Of a stretch of 64,000 nucleotides of DNA, positions 21,895 through 33,167 are shown in pieces. The position numbers and the translations under genes are program-made. Origin of the DNA: Ziziphus jujuba (lineage: Eukaryota > Streptophyta > Magnoliopsida > Rosales > Rhamnaceae); contig NC_083379.1 of NCBI RefSeq assembly GCF_031755915.1, forward strand, positions 12,199,501-12,263,500, given 5' to 3'. Position 1 is the first letter of the stretch. The number at the start of each line of letters is the position of its first letter. Under the pieces are notes generated by a model. It saw only the letters and a list, made by a program, of their open reading frames with translations. It was not told where the DNA came from and ran no database searches.

Positions 21895-22098
21895 CCATTG
21901 CAATACAGAGCAACAGAACTAATCTCCGAGAATGATTACTATTGCTATTCAGCAGAAAAAGAGAATGATTACTATTGCTGCAACCCGTTTCTTTTCCATA
22001 GTGATATCCTTCTGGACAAATGCAAGTCCAATTCCCAGCTAAATTCTGGCAGTGACTATTTTCTGCACAGCTGTTTGGATCTTTGCACTCATCGATAT
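21895..22098 (-). CDS. WAK B, exon 2: calcium-binding EGF and start of membrane segment
   Basis: The 204-nt exon starts with DIDECKDPNSC and ends LLLCIAMG at the donor GG/GTACGT. It is 33 nt longer than exon 2 of copy C because of an in-frame expansion: an SNSNHS motif between the EGF domain and the membrane segment occurs twice, separated by LFLLN. The EGF cysteines are kept. The frame fits the kinase exon (phase 1). Confidence 0.82.
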
Positions 22099-24152
22099 CT
22101 GGAAAAATAAAATAAAACAAAAACCGAGAGTTATTTTATATATTTATTTATTTTATCAAGTTGTAATAATTTCTACTGTAAATGATGGAACTATGCCTTA
22201 ATGTCAATGCTCTTCTTTTTTTCTTTTTTATTTATTTAATTTTTTTTTTATTTTTTGGTAATCAAACATCTCTCAGGTGCTCGAATGTGGTTATTTAGTA
22301 AAAGAGGGCACTATGTGGCCTTTACATATTCTAGCATCTGAGGTAATGGTTGTTTCCAATTGATACATGTCTTCTCAGAGAAAAAAAAAAAAAGAAAAAA
22401 AGTTTAGCTATAATTATTAATCAAACTTTGCTATAATAAATAAAAAAATATACCATGGTAATTGTTTCTAGGATTAATTGTACTGGGGTATAATCAATAT
22501 AGGATTTTAGTTTTCGATTTTTCAATTTAGTAATTTAGGTTTTTAATTTTTAATTTATTATAAATTTAACTTTGATTAACATTTGACTATAAGGTTCAAA
22601 ATTATTAAAATTATTTTTAAAATTTTATACTTTGGTACTTTTTAGTTTATAAAAATAGTTGGAGTACATCACCTTTATCAGTATTAATTATATTAAATTT
22701 TAAACTAAGACATATTATAAATATAAATTTGCAAAATTTGTTTTAAAATTTTCGGCTTCACAGTATTTTATATTTTAAAATTTAATATAATTTAGTATTT
22801 ATTACGTGGAATGTGTTAAAATATCATCAATTAAAGTTTAAAAAGTTCAAGTTGCAGAAAAATTAAAAATTTAAATTGTTGAGTTGAAAGGTTAAAAAAA
22901 TTTAAATTGCATCATTTTAAAAATTAAAAGTCTTGTATATAAATATATAACTTCTACATGATACAAAGTGAAGTGGCCATAGCTCAATGGTCGAGCGCCA
23001 CTACCCGTGCCTCAGCTGCACGGGTTCGAGTCACCTGGGGTTGGGTATAAGGGAAAGCCAAAAAAATAAAAAATAAAAACACTTCTACCATGATACAAGA
23101 CACATGATTGGGAAAGGGCATGATGCTAAAATTTTAAAAATAAATATTGGACTTCTCAGTTGTTAAACTTACGCTATGCTTAGATAAAAATAAGATTAGT
23201 GAAAATTTAATTTTTTTAGAAAAATGATAATTTTTTTGTTTTTTGAATGTTTATTGTAAAGTGAAAAAGTGTGGATCCAGAAAATTAGATTCATATCAAT
23301 ATAGAAAAATATATGAGAAAGTTGTTTCCACATATATAAATGTCATTTTGAAAATCTCAGATAAATTAGTTTTGAATTTTTTTAAAATATATATTTATTT
23401 TTAATTTATTATACAATTTTAAATTTAATTATTTATAAATTATAACTTTTCCATTACTTACTAAACAAACCAATAGAAAAATTATGTTTTAAAAAATTGA
23501 ATCCTAGAAAACTAAATTCCAAAAATCATTTTTCTTTTTAAACCTTTTTGGTTTGTTCTATATTTCTAATCATCATATTTATATTTATACTTTTTATTAT
23601 TATCAGTTAATTTTAGCATTTTTTGATTGTAATTGTATTTTTACAATGTAATTTAATTATTAAATATTAACTGTACTTTTATTTTTGTATGGTTTAATTT
23701 TAATTGTTAAAACTAATTGATAAAAATTGATAGAAAAATCTTTTCTAACTTTTATAAAAAAAATAAAAAAATAATGTTAATTTTTCAAAAATATATAACA
23801 TCTACCTTAAATTTAGTAAAATTAAAAGCTTCTAAATAAAATTTGCCCTCGAGCTTAAAAGGAAAACTTGCAACAAGGACATCTGCAAACGTTCTTGGAA
23901 AAAACGAGAGGAGGAAAAGTAGCCACGTGTCCTTCTTCATTTACTGAACTCAAAAGTTTTGGTTTTTTTCAATAAAAAATTTCAGTTTTTTTTTTTTTTT
24001 TTAATTTTGTAATTTTGTTTTGTTCTGTACTTTTTTTTTTTAATTTTATTTATTATTATTTTTGGAAAAGGTTTGGCTATCATTTGTACATGTTCATGTT
24101 TGATGCAGCGTACGTTAAAAATAAATTGAGAGTTGAAATTGAGAATCATTAC
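22099..24152 (-). other. Intron 1 of WAK B
   Basis: This AT-rich intron is about 0.8 kb longer than intron 1 of copy C (36895-38151). It holds a SINE (22969-23080) and otherwise simple AT-rich sequence. A polypyrimidine-rich tract lies at about 23960-24050. Confidence 0.7.
22969..23080 (+). mobile_element. Short tRNA-derived SINE
   Basis: The head has pol III promoter boxes: an A box in TAGCTCAATGG (about 22981) and a B box in GGGTTCGAGTC (about 23024). It ends in an A-rich tail (AAAAAATAAAAAATAAAAAC). It is flanked by 18-19-bp target copies, ACTTCTACATGATACAAAG (22950-22968) and the near match at 23081-23099. Copy C lacks the insert at the same place (about 37365). At 112 bp it is short for a SINE; a processed tRNA-like retropseudogene is the alternative. 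Confidence 0.8.
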
Positions 24153-24990
24153 CGTGGCAACCATCTGGTACGTGTGGGTTCCCTTCATAATCAGGCAAAC
24201 ACGGCAGAGGTAACCAGCTGCATTGCTAGCGTTCACACACTTGACATTGTTCCCTTTGCATGCGTAGTTGGCTCTCTTCTTTGCTTCATCACAGCTATCA
24301 TTCCCAATCCCCCAATTAAAAACAATTGGAAGCAGTTCTGTGCGATTCAATTCTCGGAAACTGGAATTGGAGAAGTTGAACATTCCTTGCTCAACCACGA
24401 AAGCCTAGCTGCATGGGTTAAAGTCATATACAAAAGTGACACCCCACGCCTGAGCAAGACTGATTATTGCTAGTAAAACTGTCAAAGTCCACATTATCGC
24501 ATGTGGAAACGCAACCAGTATTGTACTCTCTTACGCCCCTATAACCTCTAATGGTTGCAAAAGTGTTACAGCCCACCGCTATGAACGCGTTTCTATCAGA
24601 AGAAACGTTATAATTTTCTAGCGAGAGCCAGGGTCTGCTGTTTTCTCGTACGCCATTCTTCGCATAACAATCTCAGCCTATAAAGTTTATGACGCTCACC
24701 TCACCATCTACGGTTATGTTTGTTACTTGAAGGTTACTTGAATTCAGATATAGGGACGATTGGGTGCAATTGAGGTAAAATTTTCCATTTCCAGGGAGGG
24801 AACAACCTGGGGTTATGCCAAAAGGGCATGGAACTTTTACTTCACCGCAGTGGTCAGGGCAGTTAGGCCAGGAAATGGACTTATGAGAAGATTCTACTAT
24901 TGTTGTTGTTGTTGTTGCTGCTGCTATAACAATAGAAATAAATATCCCTACCGACGAGATGAAATGAGTTAGAAACTGCTTTGAGTTCAT
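24153..24990 (-). pseudogene. WAK B, exon 1 (broken): signal peptide, GUB_WAK domain, EGF
   Basis: The start MNSKQFLTHF (ATG at 24988-24990) is followed by a signal peptide, a Thr run and the GUB_WAK opening WPNCPDHCGEVKVPCPFG. An in-frame TGA at 24673-24675 replaces the CGA arginine found in copy C (GRDCY). About 65 nt present in C (within 38430-38510) is missing near 24440, and one base is lost in the last EGF (CQCLPGY region, near 24200). The donor is kept at 24152/24153. Translation from the normal start would stop after 105 residues. Confidence 0.88.
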
Positions 24991-25117
24991 GACTGCTTCG
25001 ATCTAAACTTGGATTTGGGAAACTTTCTGGTATTGTTTTTTGAAGGTCGATATGGCTACCACACCCTTTATGGAGAAATGGGGAACACTTTGGAAACTGG
25101 AAGTCGATCCGTACGTG

Positions 25118-26147
25118 CAGGGCCGGCTTAAGGCATAGGCCACTAAGGCCCATGCCTAGGCCCCCATTTTCTTGGGGCCCCTTAAAAAAAAAAAAAATCA
25201 TATATATATATATATATTAGATAGAATATAATTAATTTATTTTAAAAGCATAAGAATTTTGACTTAAAAAAAATTAAATTATCTAATTGATTATTTATTG
25301 CAATAATCATCTTTAACTATTTTTATTTTTAAAAAATAACATCAATTAAGTTCAATTAAATATTTTATATTTTATAATTGATTATATTTTAATAATAAAA
25401 AAGAAAAAAAATGTGTTAAATATTCTTCTAATTTATGCACTTTTTCTCATTTGTTTATACATTTTTTCTCATTTTACTAACTTATTTTCATTCTTTATTA
25501 TTTACTCATATTTTATATTTGTTTAATCTTGATATCCAACCTATATCATTTATAATTTTGATGCAAATAGCTTTAAAATAAAAAACAAGCTCATAAGTGA
25601 TAATTTATTTTAATGAATTTGTATTGTTCATTCTCATATTAGTTTTAATTTTGTTTTTTTATTTATAAAATTATGATTTTAGCTATTTACTAATTATTCT
25701 TAATTATTCTTACTGTTTGTAAAAAATTAAACTTTATATTCCTCTAATTTTTCTTTTTATTTTTTTTTATATCTTAATTCAAATAAATTAATTAGATTTA
25801 TTTTGAGAACTAAGACTTAAAAAAAAATTATCTTTTTTTTCTTATGCATAAATTTATTAATTTTTGGTAATGCAACTTTAGTGGAAATAAATTTTTAAAT
25901 ATTAAAGTTAATAAAAATTTATTTATATTCAATTATATCTCAAAATGATTAAATAATTAATAATTTTTGAAAAAAATTATTTATTATAGAATTTTAAATA
26001 TAAAAATTTAATTAATAATTTTCTATTTAAAAAAGCAAAAACAAATATAGATTTTATATCAAAAAATCTATTTTATAAAAAATAATATTTAATTATGATC
26101 TAAATTGCTTTCGGCCTAGGGCCTCAAAAATTGTTGAGACGGCCCTG
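25118..26147. mobile_element. Non-autonomous hAT transposon (hAT-2)
   Basis: This second copy of the element at 1601-2635 has the same ends (CAGGGCCGGCTTAAGG and ACGGCCCTG). It is flanked by 8-bp target copies CGTACGTG (25110-25117) and CCTGCGTG (26148-26155). The paralogous site upstream of copy C (39191-39198) reads CGTACGTG followed directly by TTGACGAGG, which is the empty site. No transposase is encoded. It lies about 130 bp upstream of the ATG of WAK B. Confidence 0.92.
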
Positions 26148-27950
26148 CCTGCGTGTTGACGAGGTCGTAGTGTATATTTCCTGGTTCCTCCTATCTATAG
26201 CAAAAAGATCTCGTGGACCAGGCAGGAATCCCCAGATGCAAAAAATTTTGGAATCCATACATGGGACCCATTTGATTTGACTTTTTTTTGTACTGGACCA
26301 TGAGGTCTCGGGTCCACGCGATTTTTGCTCACTAGCCGTATCCAATTTACGTAAGTATATACAGATGTCCAACTAGTCGTCTGATATACGTTTTCTTTCC
26401 CCCCCCCAAAAAAAAAAAAAGACCCAAGTTGACTTTACATAGATACTAAGTTGATTTAATTTACGAATTTAACTGTACATTATTGTATATTTTTAGTATT
26501 ATATATTGTGTTTAAAATTAAAAATATTCATTGCTTAATTAATTAAGATTACTTTTAGGTTTTATTTCCTTTAATTTCATGGTACCATTGCAGTTAAGCT
26601 GTTGAAGATAGTTGATAGTTCAATATAATATTATAGTAATAGAGCAAGAGATTTAAAAAAAAAAAACAAATGGTCATGTGTTCAACCATTGTTTCTAAAA
26701 GAGATCCATCATCAGTATATTTAGATTTTCTTAACTCTCCTTTTCAGGCTCGATCATAATGTTATTACTATTAAACTATTTAATTAATATTGTATATAGT
26801 CAAATGGAGATAATAATATGCATTTTTAGCTACTCAAAAATATGATAACATACTTTCATGCATATAAATATAAATATTACATTACTATAATTTTATGGAC
26901 TCCTATAAAAGTTAATTTGTCTGCCCCATCTGCAGCCCCTTATATAGTGTGAATTACCAATAAGTATATTCTCTTACATAAAATGAAAAATGAAGAATGA
27001 AAAATAAAAAATAATCTGAAACTAAACATCTTTTGGCCAATAAACTAAAAGTTCTCCTCCATAAGCTAAAATAAACTTAGCAGACAAGGAAAGGAAAAAA
27101 ATATCCTCTCGGTTTCCTAGAAAAGCATCTCCAACCCAAGCAAAAATACAAAGTATGCATCTTCAACTTAAAGTGATAAGAGAGGAGAAAAGTCACACAT
27201 GGTGCAATTGATCATGCTAGTTCCTCAATAAGTTTACATTTCAAAATCAAGCAAATAAATTCCTCACTCTAGCTAAATTTGCGCTATATAACGACAAGGA
27301 GAAAATTCAACTTATTAAAACAAACAAACTCCTCCCTATCGCTAAAATCAACTCAAGCAGAAATGGACAGAGAGAAAATATACTCTCCTTAATTAACTAG
27401 TTTCTAGCATTCACATTTCGACCCAAGCCAAAAAATAAATTATGCATCTTCGAGCTAAAAAGAAAATAAAGGAGAAATTTTCATGGAGTGTAACTGTTCA
27501 TACTAGCATAGATGGATAAGTTTACCTTTCAAAATCAATCAAATCAACTCCTCAGTCTAAGCAGGCTTGCTTTTCTCTAGGAAAGAATTCATCTTATGGA
27601 ATACGTTTTTTTTTCAACCTTATGGAATACCTTTTTTCATTTTATTTTATTTTTATATGTACACCTTTATGGAATACGTTTGTTTGACATACAAACTATA
27701 ATTAGATTCAACAAAATTGATTGTTGTCATCTTATTTATTTATTTTTTTTTTGAGAAAAGTTGGAGGAGGGGAATTTTTTTTTTTATTAAAAAGAAAGAA
27801 ATATTTTTTGTTTTTTGTACATCTTTTTTATTTTTTGTATTTAATTTTTTATACAGAAAAAAGATAAAGAAAAAAGAAAGGACAGAATAGTCTCCTTAAA
27901 CAATGTAAACTTATGTGACTTGTCCTAAACTCAGTTTTAATTGAAATATA
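26148..27950. other. 5' upstream region of WAK B
   Basis: No gene is seen. The region matches 39199-40900 upstream of copy C. It contains a W-box core TTGACT at 26429-26434, conserved at 39477-39482 in C. Confidence 0.55.
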
Positions 27951-28418
27951 CATAGGATTGAGGCTATTTATTTGAATATTTGATGGTTAAGTTGGTTAGA
28001 TGCTCTAACAAAAATATTAAGGGAAGACAAAATTTTGTATTCTAATGAAAATATTATCCCTGTTTTCTCTGCTTTTTCCTAGAAAGAAAGTATTTTGGAT
28101 TAGTATCTATCCCATTGCCCTAACAACCGATTCATCTAAAAGAGTGTTGCAGTTTGGAACACTGTTCTTCCAAAGACTCCGGCCTCAAAGTCGCCATCAT
28201 GAAATTTACTATTGTCTAAATGATCACCATCTGTTTCATTTCTAGCAATATTAGCAATTTTTTTTTTTTTTTTATTTCATGGCTATTTGTTTTTATAATA
28301 CTGTATTTATTGGATTAATTTATTTGTTGGCTTTCTCTAGGCTGTAGTTGAAAATCTAAAACTAATTGGATTCGATCCCCATTGTATGTTAGGATCTACG
28401 TTTTTGGTTTTCTTGCAG

Positions 28419-28603
28419 ATATTGATGAGTGGAAAATTTCAAACCCCTGCAATAAAAGTAGTACGTGCCAGAATTTACCTGGGAATTATTTTGTCTTTGT
28501 CCAAACGGAGACATTTCAAATGAAACCGGTTGCAGCAAAGTTTGCAGTAGCAATCAGTCTGCCAGAGATCTTGTGGAAATCGGCTATTGCATTAGTATTA
28601 TAG
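28419..28603 (+). pseudogene. Orphan WAK-like EGF exon E
   Basis: The exon follows intron-like sequence (from about 27955) and a TTGCAG acceptor. The EGF start reads DIDEWKISNPC, so the first cysteine of the domain is lost, and a base is missing after the LPGNY motif so that the rest is out of frame to the TAG at 28601. No exon 1 or kinase is attached. It corresponds to copy F at 41772. Confidence 0.8.
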
Positions 28604-29754
28604 TTATCACTATTATTTCCTTATTTTTGTAAATATCTACCAGATATCTTTTTGATAATTATTTATTTAGACATTTATTTGACTTGTTCAGCCTCTCTTT
28701 TCGAATAATATGTAGCATTACATAAGGATTAGATTTATCAATAAGTTATTCAAAGAAGAATATTATAATGACAAAGAAGAAGATTTATCAATGTTGTCAG
28801 GTTAATTTAGTTGGAAAAATATTCACATATATCGTTGGAAGGTTGTGAATTTTAAATACCAAAGTAAAGAGGAAAATTGTGGCAATGATAACCAATGGTT
28901 CTTATTGGAATGGCAAACACTCATTGGATATATTTAATTATATATTGACTTTTTATATTAAAATCTTAATTAGGAAAAATCAACATTTTAGAATAGTCAT
29001 TCAAATTGTTAAATAACATATGAGTTTCACTAGTTATGGATGATCAATAATGATAAATAGCATTTTCTTAAAAAAAAATTTCAAAAAAACCAAAGAATTT
29101 ATGTTCCAATAAACCAAACTGTACGTGCCATAATATTTTACAAAGTTGCTGTTGTAGAAACTTAGAACTAATTTCTATGATAAAAGCACTAAACAAAACA
29201 TACAAATTTAGTGTTGTTTGGTCAAAATCGACTCACATCCTCGTTGCTTAGGCGTCAATCTTATGCACTATATGAATGTTGTTTTTATAAGCTTAATCAT
29301 AGACCATCTATTGGTGGATTCGGGCAAGAATTCCCAAAACCAAACTCAAATCCCAATACATCCATTTACTCTTTGATCTCCATAGAGATCTCAATCAAAT
29401 CCATGAATACGAAAAAAGAAAAGGAAGAATGACTCCTAATACTAAAGGGATTTATTTACACAAAGCTCTCTACACGTCTGCAATTTTTCCACTCTCCTTT
29501 TCCCACCAAGGAAGAAGAAGACTAGTTATATATATATATATATATATATCCAAAAGTACAAAAACAGTGCGTTGTATGAATTTGGATTATTTTCTCACAG
29601 TTGTTCTCATTGCACCAAGTCAGACAAACTAGCAAGCATATCAAGAAGCCACACCCACGATTGGATTAACGGCTATTCAAGAAATAAATATCTAAGTAAA
29701 TAATAGAAGTCGTGGATCCCTCTAAGCAATAAAGGGGCAAGAATCATCATCAAT

Positions 29755-29785
<31 letters not shown>

Positions 29786-31790
29786 GTCCTTCTACTCCAC
29801 CCTGACCAAAATTGCATTATCGTGCACTCACCATTAAATAAAAAAAATAAAATAACACACACACACACACACTCTGAAAACTTTGGTTGCACCTCAAGAC
29901 TCAGTCACATAAATGGGATAGCTAGACAAATCCAGCAGCTCCAATGTCCATCTATCATTCCAAATGCTAATAGAGCGCGCCTTCCCAATTCTCGAATTTG
30001 CCTGTCATCTTTTCTCTCCACCTCATACGAGAGTCCGTGGTATGTAATCTACGGTTTTGAAGTAACCAATCATCTTTTATTCAAGAGATGTACAACATTT
30101 CTAAGCGATTGAATATCGATAAAAACTTATAAAAAATTATAAAAATTGATAAAAATTTATTTTAAAAAATAAAAATTTTTATTGAAATTTTATGATTAAC
30201 TTATTTAATCAATTAATTATCAAAAATTGATATAAAAATTATAAAAATATTGAATGAATATTATATATTTTTTTAATCAATCGATTTATATTAAGTGTTG
30301 ATGGTTATATATATGCTATTATTAACAAAAAAATAAAAAATATATATTTTATAAAATTATGTATAAATTAAGATATATAGTATAATTATTACAAGCACAT
30401 TATATTTCATAAATGTTATATCAATACCATAAAAAAATTTTAAATTATTAAAAATTATTTGTATCTTCCTTATTTTTATTTTAAATTGTGAAATGTAAAT
30501 AGTTATTAAAAGTTATATCTTTTGATAATTTTGTATATAATTTGTTTTCTTTTTTTGAAAATTTGAATGTAATTGTTAATATTCCACCAATATAAATATT
30601 TGATAATTAAGTTTACAAAAAAATATATTCTCTATATATCTTTCAATTTTTGTCAATGTTCTAATTTTTTACTGAATCTTGATAAATTTGTTTGTTTTTG
30701 GTTAGTGCTTTTATTATAGAAAATAGTTCTAGGCTTCTACAACAATAATTAATAACCAAAAAAAAGAAGAAGTAAATATTGTAATTTGGAATGAAAAACA
30801 ATTATATAGTTATTGTACTTCAATTTGGAAAGGGGGTATATTATTTAGGACAATTATGCAAGCTAAAAAATTTCAAAAAGCTGATATGTATTATATTTAA
30901 AAAAAAAATTAAAATTAAAAACCTTAGGGGGTCATGAGGTAGTTCTGCCCCTCTCTAGAGAAAATTCAAGGAGAACATTTATTTTTATTTTTATATATTT
31001 CTCTATAAATATATATTTGACAAAACTATATACATAATGATAAAAAAAAAAATGAAAAGAAGACAAATTTGTAAAGAAGAGAACTAAAATTTTAAAGTAA
31101 GTTTATGTAAAATACAATGGTCAGTCGGTAAAAATTTTAAATTATGATTTGTATATCCCAATGTACATTGACTCTTGAGTCTTGGTGAAGGAAAAATTCA
31201 TGCATAAGTGTAAGATGATCGCAATAACAATACAAGGAGAGGGGAGAGCAAGTGGGAATGAATGTATAAGGTACATTGACTCTGAGTCTTGGTGAAGGAG
31301 AAAATTCATGCATAAGTACATTGGCTCTTAAGTCTTGATTTGTATACCGATTCCATTTTTTCTTTCTTTCTTTCTTTCTTTATTTTTTTTATTTATTTAT
31401 TTTTTAAATCTTTTGCTAGGCTTAGGAACTTTTACTAAAAATTTAAAATTTCAGCGTTATAGAAATATCGAAAGTTCAAAATATAAAAATATCATAAATT
31501 ATCGAATATCATTAAAACATCATAAAAAATTAAAAAAATTGATGAAAATTTATAAAATAAAATTTTTTTATTGAAATTTTAGAATTAGCTTATTTACTTA
31601 ATTAATCATCAAATTAATATAAAAATTGAAAAAATATTAAATAGATATTATGTATTTTTTTAATCAATCCATTTTTAGTAAGCTTTAATAGTTATAAATA
31701 TATTATTATTAATAAAAAAAGCCAAAAAAATACATATTTGATAAAATTACTTATTTTAATTAAAATATTGAGCCCGAATTTGTTATCCAC
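28604..31790. other. Intergenic region with the conserved cluster module and AT-rich repeats
   Basis: No gene is seen. The part 29060-30105 is the cluster module again and matches 42450-44420. An (AT)n tract is at about 29527-29549, a long T-run at about 29759-29785, and a CA run near 29854-29871. The part 30120-31760 holds two copies of the AT-rich repeat also present at 390-560. A direct repeat built on ATTGACTC and GAGTCTTGGTGAAGG lies at about 31159-31210 and 31267-31320. Confidence 0.55.
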
Positions 31791-32928
31791 GAGGAAGGAA
31801 TACATTGTTATAATTACAACTTTTCTCATGTATATACATTATTATAACCAAAAAAAAAAAAAAAAGGAATATATATAGGACAGAGGCTGTTTGTTCGAAA
31901 ATTTGAGGGTTCATTTGGTTAATTGCTCCAATTAAAATATTAAGGGAAAACAGTATAATTTTATATTATGTCATTTTTCAGGTATAACTTAGGGAGAATT
32001 AAAAGTACTTCAAAGAAAATTGAAACGAAATTTTTAGTTAAAACAACTGAAATTTTGATTAATATTTTAAGGGCTGGCCCTGAGATTGTGGGGTTTTAGA
32101 CCAATTTTATAGTTTAGTTTTTTATCAATATTTAAAATAAATAATAAATACAATGAGCAAAGATGATAATTTTTATTAAATTAAAAAAATCCAAAATTAC
32201 GTATATACTATATATGTATACATATCCTATGGGGTCTTGAGAGAGGTAAACCGGGTTTATTAAGATTGTCTCTAGAAGTTGATTTCTGTATTCATTCAAA
32301 AAAATGGAGACATTAGCAAAGCAAGTTGGATTTTAAATGGAAAAAATAGAAGATGGTTAGAAAGGTTTAAAAGATGAGAAATAAAAAGAGTAAGAGTCCG
32401 AAAGAAATTTGTACGTTGCATATATTCAAGAAATAAAAAAATTAATCACACCAAATTAGAGTTTCATTGGAGGGGAAAAAAATAATTATGGTTGTATTTT
32501 TTTTTTTTGAAAAATTACGATATATTAATGACTAATTAATAAAAACAGCAAAAAATAATAAAAGGGGCCCATCTCTTTTAGAAATTTTATTAAAACAATT
32601 AATATTTCAATATTTTAAACTATATTAAATATTTATAAAAAATTAAAAAATATATTTATAATATATATTAGGAAATGAGGCCCTGACCAAAATGAAGCCT
32701 TGTGCCATTGCACACCAGACTCATTCATGGTCATGGCCGGCTCTGAATACTTTAGGTTACAAAATTATATAAATTTGATTCACAAAATTATCATGACTTT
32801 GTTTTTTATAATACTGTATTTATTTGATTGATATATTGGTCGGCTTTCTGTAGCTGAAATTCTAAAAGTAATATTTGGGTTGAATTCACATTATGTTGGG
32901 ATATCCATTTTTTTCGCTTTTCTTGCAG
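31791..32928 (+). other. Orphan intron 1 of WAK-like copy G
   Basis: The sequence matches the intron of gene A (8397-9834), including the MITE, but no exon 1 precedes it. The left edge near 31790 is therefore one breakpoint of the block duplication. Confidence 0.65.
32070..32745. mobile_element. hAT-type MITE, second copy (in copy G)
   Basis: This is the same element as 8716-9462, at the paralogous position. Ends are AAGGGCTGGCC and, inverted, CAGAGCCGGCC; target copies are AATATTTT (32062-32069) and AATACTTT (32746-32753). Confidence 0.72.
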
Positions 32929-33167
32929 ATATTGATGAGTGCAAAATTTCAAAACCCTGATATAAAAGCACTTGCCAGAATTTACCTGGGAGTTGGAATT
33001 GCATTTAACCAATTGTAGACAATTCAAGTGAAACCGGTTGCAGCAAAGTCTGTGGTAACAATCAGTCTCCGAGGAGAAAGTCTCCGAGAGCTCTTGTGGA
33101 AACCGGCTATTACATTAGTATTATCATAATTATGTTTTATATCCGTATTGTTCTAAATATCTACTAG
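32929..33167 (+). pseudogene. Orphan WAK-like EGF exon G
   Basis: The exon follows TTGCAG and begins DIDECKIS. Small deletions around the second cysteine introduce a stop, and the AGTCTCCGAG motif is locally duplicated near 33066-33090. The tail still shows the ETGYY membrane-segment start and the terminal TAG seen in gene A. It shows that the exon A structure (no kinase exon) was copied before the LINE inserted into A. Confidence 0.8.

Noticed and set aside
22979..23050. Possible tRNA gene
   Set aside because: A and B boxes are present, but no clean cloverleaf with paired acceptor stem could be drawn; A-tail and target duplication point to a SINE or retropseudogene.
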